This document shows, in pieces, positions 9,971 to 17,332 of a stretch of 64,000 bases of DNA. Source of the stretch: Staphylococcus durrellii (GTDB taxonomy: Bacteria; Bacillota; Bacilli; Staphylococcales; Staphylococcaceae); the NCBI RefSeq assembly GCF_015594545.1, contig NZ_JADIIO010000001.1, positions 2,046,001 to 2,110,000 of the forward strand. Reading direction: 5' to 3'. The position numbers and the translations under genes were made by a program. Under the pieces are notes generated by a model. It had not been told where the DNA came from. It saw only the letters and a list, made by a program, of their open reading frames with translations, and did not search any database. Every line of letters begins with the position of its first letter. Within the stretch, counting starts at the first letter, position 1.

Positions 9971-10774
9971 TTAAATATGTTTTAGTTTTGTTGCATTTAT
10001 AAAATTATTAAAAGCGTTTTCAAAATGCATAGGCTCTTCAATATGTGGTGCATGGCCTGATTCTTTAAATATATTCAAATTAATATCTCCATGTGTTTTT
10101 AAAATCGCTTTAACATTTTCGTGATTGACTAAAGGATCACACTTCCCATTTACTATTAATATTGGTACATTCCCTCTTTTAATATCTTTCTCGTCTCGAT
10201 ATGTGGGGAAGGACATTAATGCTCTATTAGCAATGGCACTATACTCGTCTTTTTGTCTCGCATATATTCGTTGTTCTTGTAACCACTTACGCGCACTTTC
10301 TTGCGCCCTATAAATATACGGAAACAATACTATTAAAGCTTCGGCTTTATCAAATCCTACTATTTCATCTTGATGTTCAAACATTAATTTATTTATGCCA
10401 TGCGAGCCATTTGTAAAATCATAAGAAATTAGTGTTAATGACAATACTTTTTCTTCAAAAAATTCGGCAAATGTTTTTGCAATAACGCTCCCCATTTCAT
10501 GGCCAATAATATGTGTCTGAACAATATTTAATTTTTCAAGGATTTTAGCTAAGTCATTAATGTGATCGCTTAAATCATAGGACACTGGTTTGGAAGAATA
10601 ACCATGACCACGCACATCATAAGTGATAACTTCATAGTGTTGCTTTAGTTCTTGTTTTAGATTTATAAAAGCAGCCATATTACCATCTAAAGCATGAATT
10701 AATATTATAGGAATACCTTGACCCTCTCTTGTATATGCAATCTCGTCGTCACTATCTACCAAAATTTTATTCAT
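9971..10774 (-). CDS. Alpha/beta-hydrolase-fold protein with Glu in the nucleophile elbow
   Basis: 267 residues of alpha/beta-hydrolase fold: 'ILIHALDG' oxyanion region, 'YDVRGHGYSSKP' and the elbow 'IIGHEMGS'. The expected catalytic Ser of GxSxG is Glu93. The acid (Asp213 in 'GKCDPL') and His241 ('ESGHAPHIEEP') are kept. ATG 10774 is chosen because GGGGAGGTG lies 6 bp upstream; an in-frame GTG at 10783 is part of that SD. Ester hydrolysis by the usual Ser mechanism is unlikely; lyase, non-enzymatic or altered chemistry is possible. A paralogue with the same substitution lies at 12644-13429. A candidate sigma-B promoter precedes it. Confidence 0.8.
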   Translation of the reverse strand: MNKILVDSDDEIAYTREGQGIPIILIHALDGNMAAFINLKQELKQHYEVITYDVRGHGYSSKPVSYDLSDHINDLAKILEKLNIVQTHIIGHEMGSVIAKTFAEFFEEKVLSLTLISYDFTNGSHGINKLMFEHQDEIVGFDKAEALIVLFPYIYRAQESARKWLQEQRIYARQKDEYSAIANRALMSFPTYRDEKDIKRGNVPILIVNGKCDPLVNHENVKAILKTHGDINLNIFKESGHAPHIEEPMHFENAFNNFINATKLKHI

Positions 10775-10801
10775 TTGGGTCACCTCCCCTTACAAAATAA
10801 T

Positions 10802-10827
10802 ATACCCATATTTATGAAACTTTATCC
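10802..10827 (-). promoter_or_regulatory. Candidate sigma-B promoter of the hydrolase gene
   Basis: GGGTAT at 10802-10807 on the minus strand is a perfect sigma-B -10 box, about 28 bp before the ATG. At 14-bp spacing the -35 is GGATAA, only a partial match to GTTTAA. Supportive but weak. Confidence 0.35.
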
Positions 10828-11024
10828 CAGTTCATAATAACTAATCACTACTTAAAACTTAATTTATTTTACTATTTTTCTTTTAAATAGCTTTCACGAA
10901 GGAGGTCTTATTTCTCTATAATTATTTTCTGTTATTATTATTAAAAATTAGCTATTATAATAGAAAGAGAGTTGAAGTCATATAAGCCCCTCGTAGCATA
11001 GACAAGACTTAGGCAAAATTGGCA
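10828..11024. other. Intergenic stretch without a recognisable gene
   Basis: AT-rich. It contains a 12-bp palindrome CTATTATAATAG (10952-10963, including a TATAAT) and an isolated AAGGAGG at 10900-10906 with no start codon after it. I see no ORF. A short RNA cannot be excluded but is not supported by a clear terminator on the plus strand. Confidence 0.4.
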
Positions 11025-11068
11025 TAAAAAAACTGCCAACAAAGTCAAAGACTGTATCGGCAGTTTAA
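11025..11068 (-). terminator. Terminator of the membrane protein gene at 11102
   Basis: On the minus strand AAACTGCC pairs with GGCAGTTT and is followed by T-rich sequence. It lies 34 bp beyond the stop. Confidence 0.75.
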
Positions 11069-11101
11069 TAAAACTGATGTGATATAAGTTCTCTAAAGCG
11101 A

Positions 11102-11812
11102 TTAGCTTCTCGAAGATATTCTAATCGTATAATAAATAATAACGATTAATAATAATACCCATATCGTTATAGATGCAATCTGCGCAACACCTGAATTAGT
11201 AATCATAGCGTCAATTGTTTTTTGGCAAAATAATAATCCTATACCGGTAAATTCTAAGCGCCTAAAATAAATGCCAGAAATACTAAATATAATGCCAACA
11301 AAAAAGATAAATTGATGGGCGTAAATCGTTACTGCAACTATACTAAAATTGACATTAAATGCGTGAATCACAACTAATATAAGCGACACTACAGCTATGC
11401 CTAACCCGATATACATCTCAACTTTATTACTATACAGGTAATTTTTTCTTGCAATCCTTAAATAAATAACAATTGAAATCGGTAATATAATCAAACAATA
11501 TACAATAGCTAAGCCTGAAATAGCTTGAAATGGCACATACTGTTTATCATATAAATATGAAATCAAGACGAAATTTAAAATAAAAAACACAATAGGATTT
11601 AATTGCAATGTAAATAAATTTCGTTGAATTGTTAAGATAATCTCTGCAGGCGACTTACTTCTATACTCAATATAATCTTGATCTTGTTCTTCAGATTTTT
11701 TAAAATCTTTTTTTAATTTATTTTTGATATCATCAATTAAATTAGGAGAAAGTCCTTTATGAGTAAAATAGTCATTTATATTTTCCACTAACACTTTATC
11801 GTTAACTCGCAT
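11102..11812 (-). CDS. Membrane protein of unknown function
   Basis: 236 residues: a charged, partly helical N-terminal cytoplasmic region of about 75 residues ('NKLKKDFKKSEEQDQDYIEY'), then about six hydrophobic segments. It resembles DUF1129-like staphylococcal membrane proteins, but I cannot assign it firmly. AAAGGAG lies before the ATG. It is monocistronic, with its own terminator. No function is proposed. Confidence 0.7.
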   Translation of the reverse strand: MRVNDKVLVENINDYFTHKGLSPNLIDDIKNKLKKDFKKSEEQDQDYIEYRSKSPAEIILTIQRNLFTLQLNPIVFFILNFVLISYLYDKQYVPFQAISGLAIVYCLIILPISIVIYLRIARKNYLYSNKVEMYIGLGIAVVSLILVVIHAFNVNFSIVAVTIYAHQFIFFVGIIFSISGIYFRRLEFTGIGLLFCQKTIDAMITNSGVAQIASITIWVLLLIVIIYYTIRISSRS

Positions 11813-11904
11813 TATAATCTCCTTTTCGTTAAATTTGTAACAATTTAATATTATATCTTACCGCTGAAATTCATTTCTTAAGTATAACTTAATAGTTATT
11901 GTAA

Positions 11905-11946
11905 CAGTAAAACAACCGACAAGTATATACATGCCGGTTGTTTTAT
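11905..11946 (-). terminator. Terminator of the secreted-protein gene
   Basis: On the minus strand, AAAACAACCGGCA pairs with TGTCGGTTGTTTT (one G-U) around a 10-base loop and ends in T4. It lies beyond a tandem repeat that follows the stop. Confidence 0.8.
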
Positions 11947-11950
11947 TAAA

Positions 11951-11990
11951 GATAATCATTAAGATAATCATTAAGATAATCATTAAGATA
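11951..11990. repeat. Tandem 12-bp repeat in the 3' untranslated region
   Basis: The unit GATAATCATTAA occurs three times in a row and is followed by a partial fourth copy (GATAA). It sits between the stop codon at 11998 and the terminator, so it is transcribed but not translated. Length variation among strains would be expected. Confidence 0.85.
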
Positions 11991-11997
11991 ACTTTAA

Positions 11998-12501
11998 TTA
12001 TTGTAAGTCAATACGATATAGTTTAATGTTTTTATCTTTTGGTGATGACGAAGTAAATTGATAAGATAAATTTTTATCTTGAATATAACCAATATTTCCA
12101 GTGACATTATTATAATGCTTACGTACAGTAGCTTTAGAACTCGCTTCATTTTTCACTGCATTAAACGAAGGTCCCACTGGTTCATTATATGACATAGATA
12201 CTCTAGTAATTTTACCTTGATCTTTTTTACCATCTGCTGTAACGACTAACGTGCCTTTAGGCTGCTTAAATTCATAATAATGCTCTTTATGATCTGGTCT
12301 ATAAGAATAAAGTGGCTTTTTGTTAGTTTTTAATAACGTTTGAATTGAAGCACCTATTTTCGCACCTTCTAATGAAGTGTCACCTTGTTGTAGCTGTTTC
12401 ACGTTTTGAATAGTGTTACCAGTTGCAGCATCTGCATTCGTTGCACTAACACCTGACAAAGTGATACCTGCTATTAAAACCGCTGAAAATAATTTTTTCA
12501 T
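11998..12501 (-). CDS. Secreted protein of unknown function
   Basis: 167 residues. The start at 12501 is chosen by the SD AAAGGAGCG; an upstream in-frame ATG (12540) lacks one. Signal peptide: 'MKKLF', hydrophobic core, then 'NADA' before the likely cleavage at about residue 26. The mature part has no Cys and is rich in Lys and Tyr, with beta-strand character ('GTLVVTADGKKDQGKITRVSMSY'). No enzyme motif, LPXTG or wall-binding repeat is seen. Orthologues are common in staphylococci to my knowledge. The 3' end carries a tandem repeat. Confidence 0.75.
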   Translation of the reverse strand: MKKLFSAVLIAGITLSGVSATNADAATGNTIQNVKQLQQGDTSLEGAKIGASIQTLLKTNKKPLYSYRPDHKEHYYEFKQPKGTLVVTADGKKDQGKITRVSMSYNEPVGPSFNAVKNEASSKATVRKHYNNVTGNIGYIQDKNLSYQFTSSSPKDKNIKLYRIDLQ

Positions 12502-12555
12502 AAGCACTCGCTCCTTTAACAACAAACTAATTGTGCTCATGTACAGTATAATATA

Positions 12556-12585
12556 AATATTACAAAAATAACAGTAATATTACAG
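12556..12585 (-). promoter_or_regulatory. Candidate operator/promoter of the secreted-protein gene
   Basis: The 9-mer AATATTACA occurs at 12556-12564 and 12577-12585, exactly 21 bp apart (two helical turns), next to AT-rich -10-like sequence. Spacing on one DNA face suggests a regulator site. Speculative. Confidence 0.35.
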
Positions 12586-12643
12586 AAATATTTCATATAT
12601 AGCTTTATTTTTCTTTATACACCATTATTAATTTAATTAATAG

Positions 12644-13429
12644 TTATTTAAAACGTTTAATGAATTTTTTTACTGAACTTAAAAATTCTGCTTTTTGTTC
12701 AACGAATGGATATAATCCCGAAGATTGAAATACTTCAAATTCACTGTCTGTAATGTAATCCGCTACTTCTTTTGCTTCGACAATTGTCGTTCTTTCTCCC
12801 TGTTGACCCACAATAATTTGCGTAGGCGACGTTACTTTGCCAAGATATTGTCTAATATTATTACATTTAAATGAAGCTTTAATAGAATCCATCTCTTCAC
12901 TCGTCGCAATGCCGTTAGTATTTTCGACATGTTTTAAATACTTGTGAACCTTTTTTTTATCATAATACATTTTATCTGCAAGGAATTTATGCTGTTTTTC
13001 GTTATCCCATGTACGAATAGTTTCAGAATATCTTCTGTAAATGCGTTCTTCTGGCGTAGAGTCTTCTATCATTGTAGGATTAATCATCGTTAAAGACGAT
13101 ACATATTGAGGATTTGTAGCGCTAAATTCCGCAGCTACAGATGCCCCCATCTCATGTCCAATAACAGCACATTTATCTATGTAAAGATAATCCAACAACT
13201 CTTTCACATCATTTGCATAATCAATAAATTGAATATTATTCGGTTTGTCAGAATACCCGTGACCACGCAAATCTAATAATACTACTTGATTGTGCTCTGA
13301 TAACTCGTCAACTATGTTATGAAATACAGTGTAATTATCAAAAGCGGTATGGATAAGTACTATCGCATATCCTTCGCCCATTGTTTTATAATTTAATATT
13401 ATCCCATCGTTTGTTGTAAATAAATTCAT
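12644..13429 (-). CDS. Alpha/beta-hydrolase-fold pseudoenzyme, paralogue of 9971-10774
   Basis: 261 residues. The fold is intact ('VLIHTAFDN', 'LDLRGHGYSDKP', elbow 'VIGHEMGAS'), but the whole catalytic triad is altered: Ser is Glu93, the Asp position is Glu212 ('QGERTT') and the His position is Leu239 ('SSGLYPFVEQ'). The gene starts 4 bp after the stop of the HAD gene, so the two form an operon. The start codon used is ATG 13429, with AGAAGGG upstream; a TTG at 13453 overlaps the HAD gene. Binding or regulatory function is more likely than hydrolysis. Confidence 0.78.
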   Translation of the reverse strand: MNLFTTNDGIILNYKTMGEGYAIVLIHTAFDNYTVFHNIVDELSEHNQVVLLDLRGHGYSDKPNNIQFIDYANDVKELLDYLYIDKCAVIGHEMGASVAAEFSATNPQYVSSLTMINPTMIEDSTPEERIYRRYSETIRTWDNEKQHKFLADKMYYDKKKVHKYLKHVENTNGIATSEEMDSIKASFKCNNIRQYLGKVTSPTQIIVGQQGERTTIVEAKEVADYITDSEFEVFQSSGLYPFVEQKAEFLSSVKKFIKRFK

Positions 13430-13433
13430 ATCA

Positions 13434-14129
13434 TTAATTTCCCTTCTGTCCAATCGGTAAAATAGTTAATAATTCTTCCAATGTCGATATCGTATAATCT
13501 ACTTCTTCTGGAAGAGGCTCAATGTCTGCATCTTCTTCTTTAAACCACACACTTACCATGCCCATCGCTCGAGCTGGGGCCACATCGTTTAATGGATCGT
13601 CACCTACGTATATTGTTTCTTCGGGTTTAGTATCAAGTTTTTCTAATATATTTTCAAAAATCTTAGGATGCGGTTTTCTATAGCCGACTGTTTGTGATGT
13701 AGACATGTAATTTATTACATGTTCTATGCCTAATGCATGTAACCGGTATTGTTTAATTTTTGATTTCCCATTAACAATGACGCCTGTTAAATAATCATTT
13801 TTAGTTAAACGTTCTAACGTATACAACGTATCATAATACGGAAATACATAACGATAAAAATGCATTTCAAAATCATGGAATAAATCTTTCCATGTTAATC
13901 TATCTACATGAAAATCTTTAATGATTGCTTTATATAGTTCTGGCTTGTCATGATCTTCATCATCGTCAAGCTCAATAAATTTATTTTTAAAATCTGCAAG
14001 TTGAATACTGACTAAATAGTCATGGAACCGTTCATATTGCTCTTCAATGAACTTATCTCTAGATTTTTTTCTATCTAATAACGTACCTTCCAAATCAAAT
14101 ACGACCGCTTTTATATTTGATAAATCCAT
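13434..14129 (-). CDS. HAD-superfamily protein (YjjG-like) with altered motifs
   Basis: 231 residues of the HAD fold with an alpha-helical cap (about residues 20-95). Motif I is 'DLEGT', where the usual second Asp (acid/base) is Glu. Motif II is 'VIVNG', with Val instead of the usual Thr/Ser. Motif III Lys ('GYRKPHP') and motif IV ('GDDPLND') are normal. Phosphatase activity may be reduced or different. It is co-transcribed with the alpha/beta-hydrolase pseudoenzyme downstream. Substrate unknown. Confidence 0.78.
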   Translation of the reverse strand: MDLSNIKAVVFDLEGTLLDRKKSRDKFIEEQYERFHDYLVSIQLADFKNKFIELDDDEDHDKPELYKAIIKDFHVDRLTWKDLFHDFEMHFYRYVFPYYDTLYTLERLTKNDYLTGVIVNGKSKIKQYRLHALGIEHVINYMSTSQTVGYRKPHPKIFENILEKLDTKPEETIYVGDDPLNDVAPARAMGMVSVWFKEEDADIEPLPEEVDYTISTLEELLTILPIGQKGN

Positions 14130-14166
14130 AGTCTACCTTCTTTGTAATTAATTTATCTACTACGCA

Positions 14167-15120
14167 TTAATCTACTGTTTTCGTTTGTGTTACCATTAAA
14201 TAAAATAATACTGGAATACCGATTAACGCCAGTACAATGCTGGCAGGAATTTGATAGGTTTGCAAGATTATGCCACCAAACCAATCTGCGATAACCATCA
14301 CCGTACCCCCAATAATAATGTTAAGCGTCATTTGCACACCTAAAGGATGCCCTATGTAATATCTTCTAATCAATTGGGGTATCACCATACCGATAAATCC
14401 AATTACGCCAACAAATGAAACGATAGTGGCGGTAAGCACCGAGGAAATAAATAATACGCTATACGTCAGATTTCTAGATTTAACTCCCAATGACTGAGCA
14501 TGCATTTCACCTAACTGCAATAGTTTTATACGAGGTATTAAACTATATAATATTATAATGCACAGAATTAATACAAGACCTATATAGTATATTTCTTTAT
14601 ATTCCGCTGAAGAAAATCCACCGAACATATAATTCACTATGTTATTCATCTTCCGCTCATTGAAGATGATTAATACATATAGTAATGCATTGAATAATGC
14701 ACCTATCATGATTCCCGCTAAAATTAGAGATCTTGTTGGATATCCTCTAGACATTATTGTCGTAATTAATATAACTAATATTAATGTAAGCAAACTAAAC
14801 ACCATAGATAATAGTGGTATAAAAAAGAACCCCAAACCTAAAATAACGGCTAAACCAGAGCCAAAAGTAGCCCCACTAGCTAATCCTAACGTAAAGCTAT
14901 CTGCTAAAGGATTGTTAAGTAAAGTTTGAAACATCTGTCCCGCTAATGTTAAACCAATGCCAGCCAAAAATGCTTCAATCACTCTAGGTAATCTAACTTC
15001 TAATAATATTGTTTGTGCCATTGCATAGTTAAGCCCCCAAAGCCCCCATGCAATACTTAAAATGAAAGTAATTATTAATATGATTATCCAAAAATATAAC
15101 GCCTTGTAATGCTGCATCAT
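14167..15120 (-). CDS. FecCD/BtuC-family ABC transporter permease
   Basis: 317 residues, about nine to ten membrane helices. FecCD features are 'RLPRVIEAFLAGIGLTLAGQMFQTLLNNPLADSFTLGLASGA' (read in two parts) and the ATPase-contacting 'LGVKSRN' loop. 'FIGMVIPQLIRRYYIGHP' is the second family motif. It imports iron-siderophore or corrinoid compounds together with the lipoprotein encoded at 15302. No ATPase gene is nearby, so one must be shared (FhuC-like proteins do this in staphylococci). The start is one of two adjacent ATGs with a weak SD. A strong terminator separates it from the binding-protein gene, so it may need its own promoter. Confidence 0.88.
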   Translation of the reverse strand: MMQHYKALYFWIIILIITFILSIAWGLWGLNYAMAQTILLEVRLPRVIEAFLAGIGLTLAGQMFQTLLNNPLADSFTLGLASGATFGSGLAVILGLGFFFIPLLSMVFSLLTLILVILITTIMSRGYPTRSLILAGIMIGALFNALLYVLIIFNERKMNNIVNYMFGGFSSAEYKEIYYIGLVLILCIIILYSLIPRIKLLQLGEMHAQSLGVKSRNLTYSVLFISSVLTATIVSFVGVIGFIGMVIPQLIRRYYIGHPLGVQMTLNIIIGGTVMVIADWFGGIILQTYQIPASIVLALIGIPVLFYLMVTQTKTVD

Positions 15121-15235
15121 TTTTCCACACTTTCATTATTATCTCTACTATTTCTCCTTATTACAATATCACGTGACGTGCATTTACACCATAGCAATAA
15201 ATTATACTCATATACATTTTCAACATATATTATGC

Positions 15236-15290
15236 ATAAAAGCATCCGTAACGTTAGCCTTGGCTAATTAACGTTCGGATGCTTTTCTTT
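15236..15290 (-). terminator. Strong terminator between the binding-protein and permease genes
   Basis: Long stem: AAAAGCATCCG and adjacent TTAGCC-type bases pair across about 50 bp (AAGCATCCG...CGGATGCTT). On the minus strand it ends in TTTT. It would limit read-through from the lipoprotein gene into the permease gene. Confidence 0.85.
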
Positions 15291-15301
15291 ATTCAATATT
15301 A

Positions 15302-16177
15302 TTATTTATATAGCGCATCACGTAAAGATTTTAAACCATCATCAATTCGAGGTCCTGGGCGCGATATTTGGTCGCCATTTACAGCTTTAATTTCATTATC
15401 TTTAACTGCATTTGTTTTTTCAAAACCACCACGTTGTTTTACCATTTTTTTGTAATCTGCTTCGCTCATACCCATTGTCGAAATCATCACATCAGGGTTC
15501 TTTTTAATAATGTTTTCCTTACTTACTTTTTTCCATCCTTCTTCGGATGCAAACTCATTTTTTGCATGTAATTTTGTTAACATATCATTAAAGAACGTAT
15601 TTTTACCCGCAGTATAAATTTCAGGTTCTGAAGAAACTTCCATAAACACTTTTTTCTTAGGTTTATCTTTAGGTACTGATTTTATAACTTTATCAACATT
15701 GTGACGTGTTTCTTTAACTAATTTATGTGCTTCTTTTTCTTTATGTACGACTTTACCTATTTGTTCAAACGACGCATAAGTTTCTTTTAAAGATTGTGCA
15801 TCTTTAATATAAACGACTTTTACGCCACTTTTTTTCAATGACTTAAGCACTTTGCCATCAGTAGATTTTTGACTTTCATGCGCTAAAATTAAATCTGGTT
15901 TCGCTTTGAGTAAAGCTTCTTTATTTAATTTCATAGCGTTAAATTTCTTTTTATTTTTGACGTCTTTAGGGTAATCATCTACCGTTGACACACCAACAAT
16001 TTTTTTACCTAATCCGAGTTTGTATAAAATTTCAGTGTTACTTGGCATTAATGAAATAATTCTATCGTATGATTTGTTCGATTTATCACTTTGTTTATCA
16101 TTACTTCCGCCACTACATGCGCTCAGCAACACTACAACTGCAACTATTAAAAATAATAAACTTTTTGTTGTTTTCAC
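15302..16177 (-). CDS. BtuF/FhuD-like substrate-binding lipoprotein
   Basis: 292 residues. A GTG start at 16177 is chosen (ATAGGAGAA 6 bp upstream; 'VKTTKSLLFL' gives a proper signal peptide); the longer frame to 16237 has no SD. Lipobox 'LLSAC' near residue 21. The mature protein is class III/cluster A-II ('RIISLMPSNTEILYKLGLGKKIVGV', 'KPDLILAHES', 'NPDVMISTMGM'), the fold that binds corrinoids or iron chelates. It should feed the permease at 14167. A 26-bp inverted repeat directly before the SD suggests metal- or MerR-dependent control. Confidence 0.86.
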   Translation of the reverse strand: MKTTKSLLFLIVAVVVLLSACSGGSNDKQSDKSNKSYDRIISLMPSNTEILYKLGLGKKIVGVSTVDDYPKDVKNKKKFNAMKLNKEALLKAKPDLILAHESQKSTDGKVLKSLKKSGVKVVYIKDAQSLKETYASFEQIGKVVHKEKEAHKLVKETRHNVDKVIKSVPKDKPKKKVFMEVSSEPEIYTAGKNTFFNDMLTKLHAKNEFASEEGWKKVSKENIIKKNPDVMISTMGMSEADYKKMVKQRGGFEKTNAVKDNEIKAVNGDQISRPGPRIDDGLKSLRDALYK

Positions 16178-16193
16178 TTTGTATTCTCCTATT

Positions 16194-16219
16194 TTTGATA
16201 TTAATTTAATAATATCAAA
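16194..16219 (-). promoter_or_regulatory. Inverted repeat upstream of the binding-protein gene (candidate operator)
   Basis: TTTGATATTA, 6-bp spacer, TAATATCAAA: a perfect 10+10 palindrome ending about 16 bp before the GTG. It lacks a T-run, so it is not a terminator. It could be a Fur-, MerR- or other repressor site; the sequence does not match the classic Fur box closely. Confidence 0.5.
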
Positions 16220-16281
16220 CAATTCAAACGATTTCATTGCTATTTTTTAATTAAATTAACTATATAAAAAATATAAAATTA

Positions 16282-16563
16282 TTACCCTTGTTGTTTCACA
16301 TTATTATAGCTTGCTTTTAGCATATTATTTTTGATCTGTACGTCCGCTCCGAAATATCTTTCGCTTTGTGCTAACGACAACCCCAGTTCTTTCAAAAATA
16401 TAATCGACTGTAATTTGCAAATATTAGCTGAATCATATAAGCGGTGACCATTGTTTTCGATATGGTTAGGTATAACGAGCTCGATATCATGATAATAATG
16501 TAATGTTCGTTTGCTTATTTGCACGACATCTGCCACTTCTTTAATCGTAAATAATTTTTTCAA
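16282..16563 (-). CDS. Short MerR-family regulator
   Basis: 93 residues: N-terminal winged helix-turn-helix ('FTIKEVADVVQISKRTLHYYHDIELV', 'NNGHRLYDSANICKLQSIIFLKELGLSL') typical of MerR/TipA proteins. The C-terminus ends after about 25 further residues without the long dimerisation helix or an effector domain, and nothing homologous follows the stop. It is either a naturally short member or a truncated one. It lies directly upstream of the binding-protein gene in the same direction and may control it. Confidence 0.75.
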   Translation of the reverse strand: MKKLFTIKEVADVVQISKRTLHYYHDIELVIPNHIENNGHRLYDSANICKLQSIIFLKELGLSLAQSERYFGADVQIKNNMLKASYNNVKQQG

Positions 16564-16622
16564 GTAAGTTCACCTCTTACTTAAAACCATGCACTATTAC
16601 GTAACGTTACAGTCAATATCTT

Positions 16623-17261
16623 TCATCTAATAAAATAACTTTCTAAAAATTGCAGTTTTTGTTGTTCTTTTTTATTAAAATATTGCTTACCAAAATTATC
16701 TAATAAAGCGTGAAACTCATTAGCGTCTTGAGCAGTGAAATTTGCTGGTAATGATACTTGTTTACCTAATTGTTCATAATTATTCGTGACATTATAGCCT
16801 AATTTATAAAAAATCCTGCGTGTGTAACTATCTGGAATAAAGACTGGCACTTCAAAAATATAAACGAGTAATACATCCGTCGTTTCATTACCAATGCCTT
16901 TTATGGCTAACAAGTTAGTTCTCAATTCATCTTGATAATATGTTTTAATTTTTTCATATTCAAAGTCAAATTGTGCCATCCATGTCAGCACAGATTTTAT
17001 AGTTTGTGCCTTAGCTCTAAAAAACCCACTTGATTTAATTATCTCTTGTAATGCTTCATCAGATAATTGCAATATACTATCTGGCGCTAATTGCGTGTGC
17101 TGTTCTAATTTTTCTATAGCAAGCGCCGCGTTTCTCCAATTTGTATTTTGTACTAATATTGCCCCTAAAACGATTTCTATCTTAGTTCTAGCCGGCCACC
17201 ATTGTTGAGCGCCCATATGTTTATATAATATGTGATATAACTCTGTTACATTTAACATCAT
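16623..17261 (-). CDS. HhH-GPD DNA glycosylase, endonuclease III-related
   Basis: 212 residues. It has the helix-hairpin-helix 'LLAIKGIGNETTDVLLVY' and the catalytic Asp in 'VFIPDSYTRRI'. The EndoIII lysine (GxGxKTA) is absent (Glu here) and there is no Cys cluster for a 4Fe-4S centre. The protein therefore resembles monofunctional alkyl-base glycosylases of the MagIII type rather than Nth. Role: base-excision repair. The 'VQNTNWRNAALAIEKL' helix is typical of the family. Start is one of two adjacent ATGs after GAGGG. Confidence 0.82.
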   Translation of the reverse strand: MMLNVTELYHILYKHMGAQQWWPARTKIEIVLGAILVQNTNWRNAALAIEKLEQHTQLAPDSILQLSDEALQEIIKSSGFFRAKAQTIKSVLTWMAQFDFEYEKIKTYYQDELRTNLLAIKGIGNETTDVLLVYIFEVPVFIPDSYTRRIFYKLGYNVTNNYEQLGKQVSLPANFTAQDANEFHALLDNFGKQYFNKKEQQKLQFLESYFIR

Positions 17262-17287
17262 TTGCCCTCACTTTGTAAAAAATAAAA

Positions 17288-17316
17288 AGACTAAGACATA
17301 CTTTGATGTCTTAGCC
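17288..17316 (-). terminator. argS terminator
   Basis: On the minus strand GGCTAAGACAT pairs with ATGTCTTAGTC (one G-U) around a 6-base loop and is followed by T5. It lies 17 bp beyond the argS stop. Confidence 0.88.
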
Positions 17317-17332
17317 TATATTATCATATTAC

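Noticed and set aside
10009..10022. cre-like sequence (TAAAAGCGTTTTCA)
   Set aside because: It lies inside the coding end of the hydrolase gene (codons for Glu-Asn-Ala-Phe) far from any promoter, so a chance match is more likely.
10900..10963. AAGGAGG plus TATAAT as a small peptide gene or RNA
   Set aside because: No start codon follows the SD at a useful distance, the -35 is poor, and no plus-strand terminator follows.
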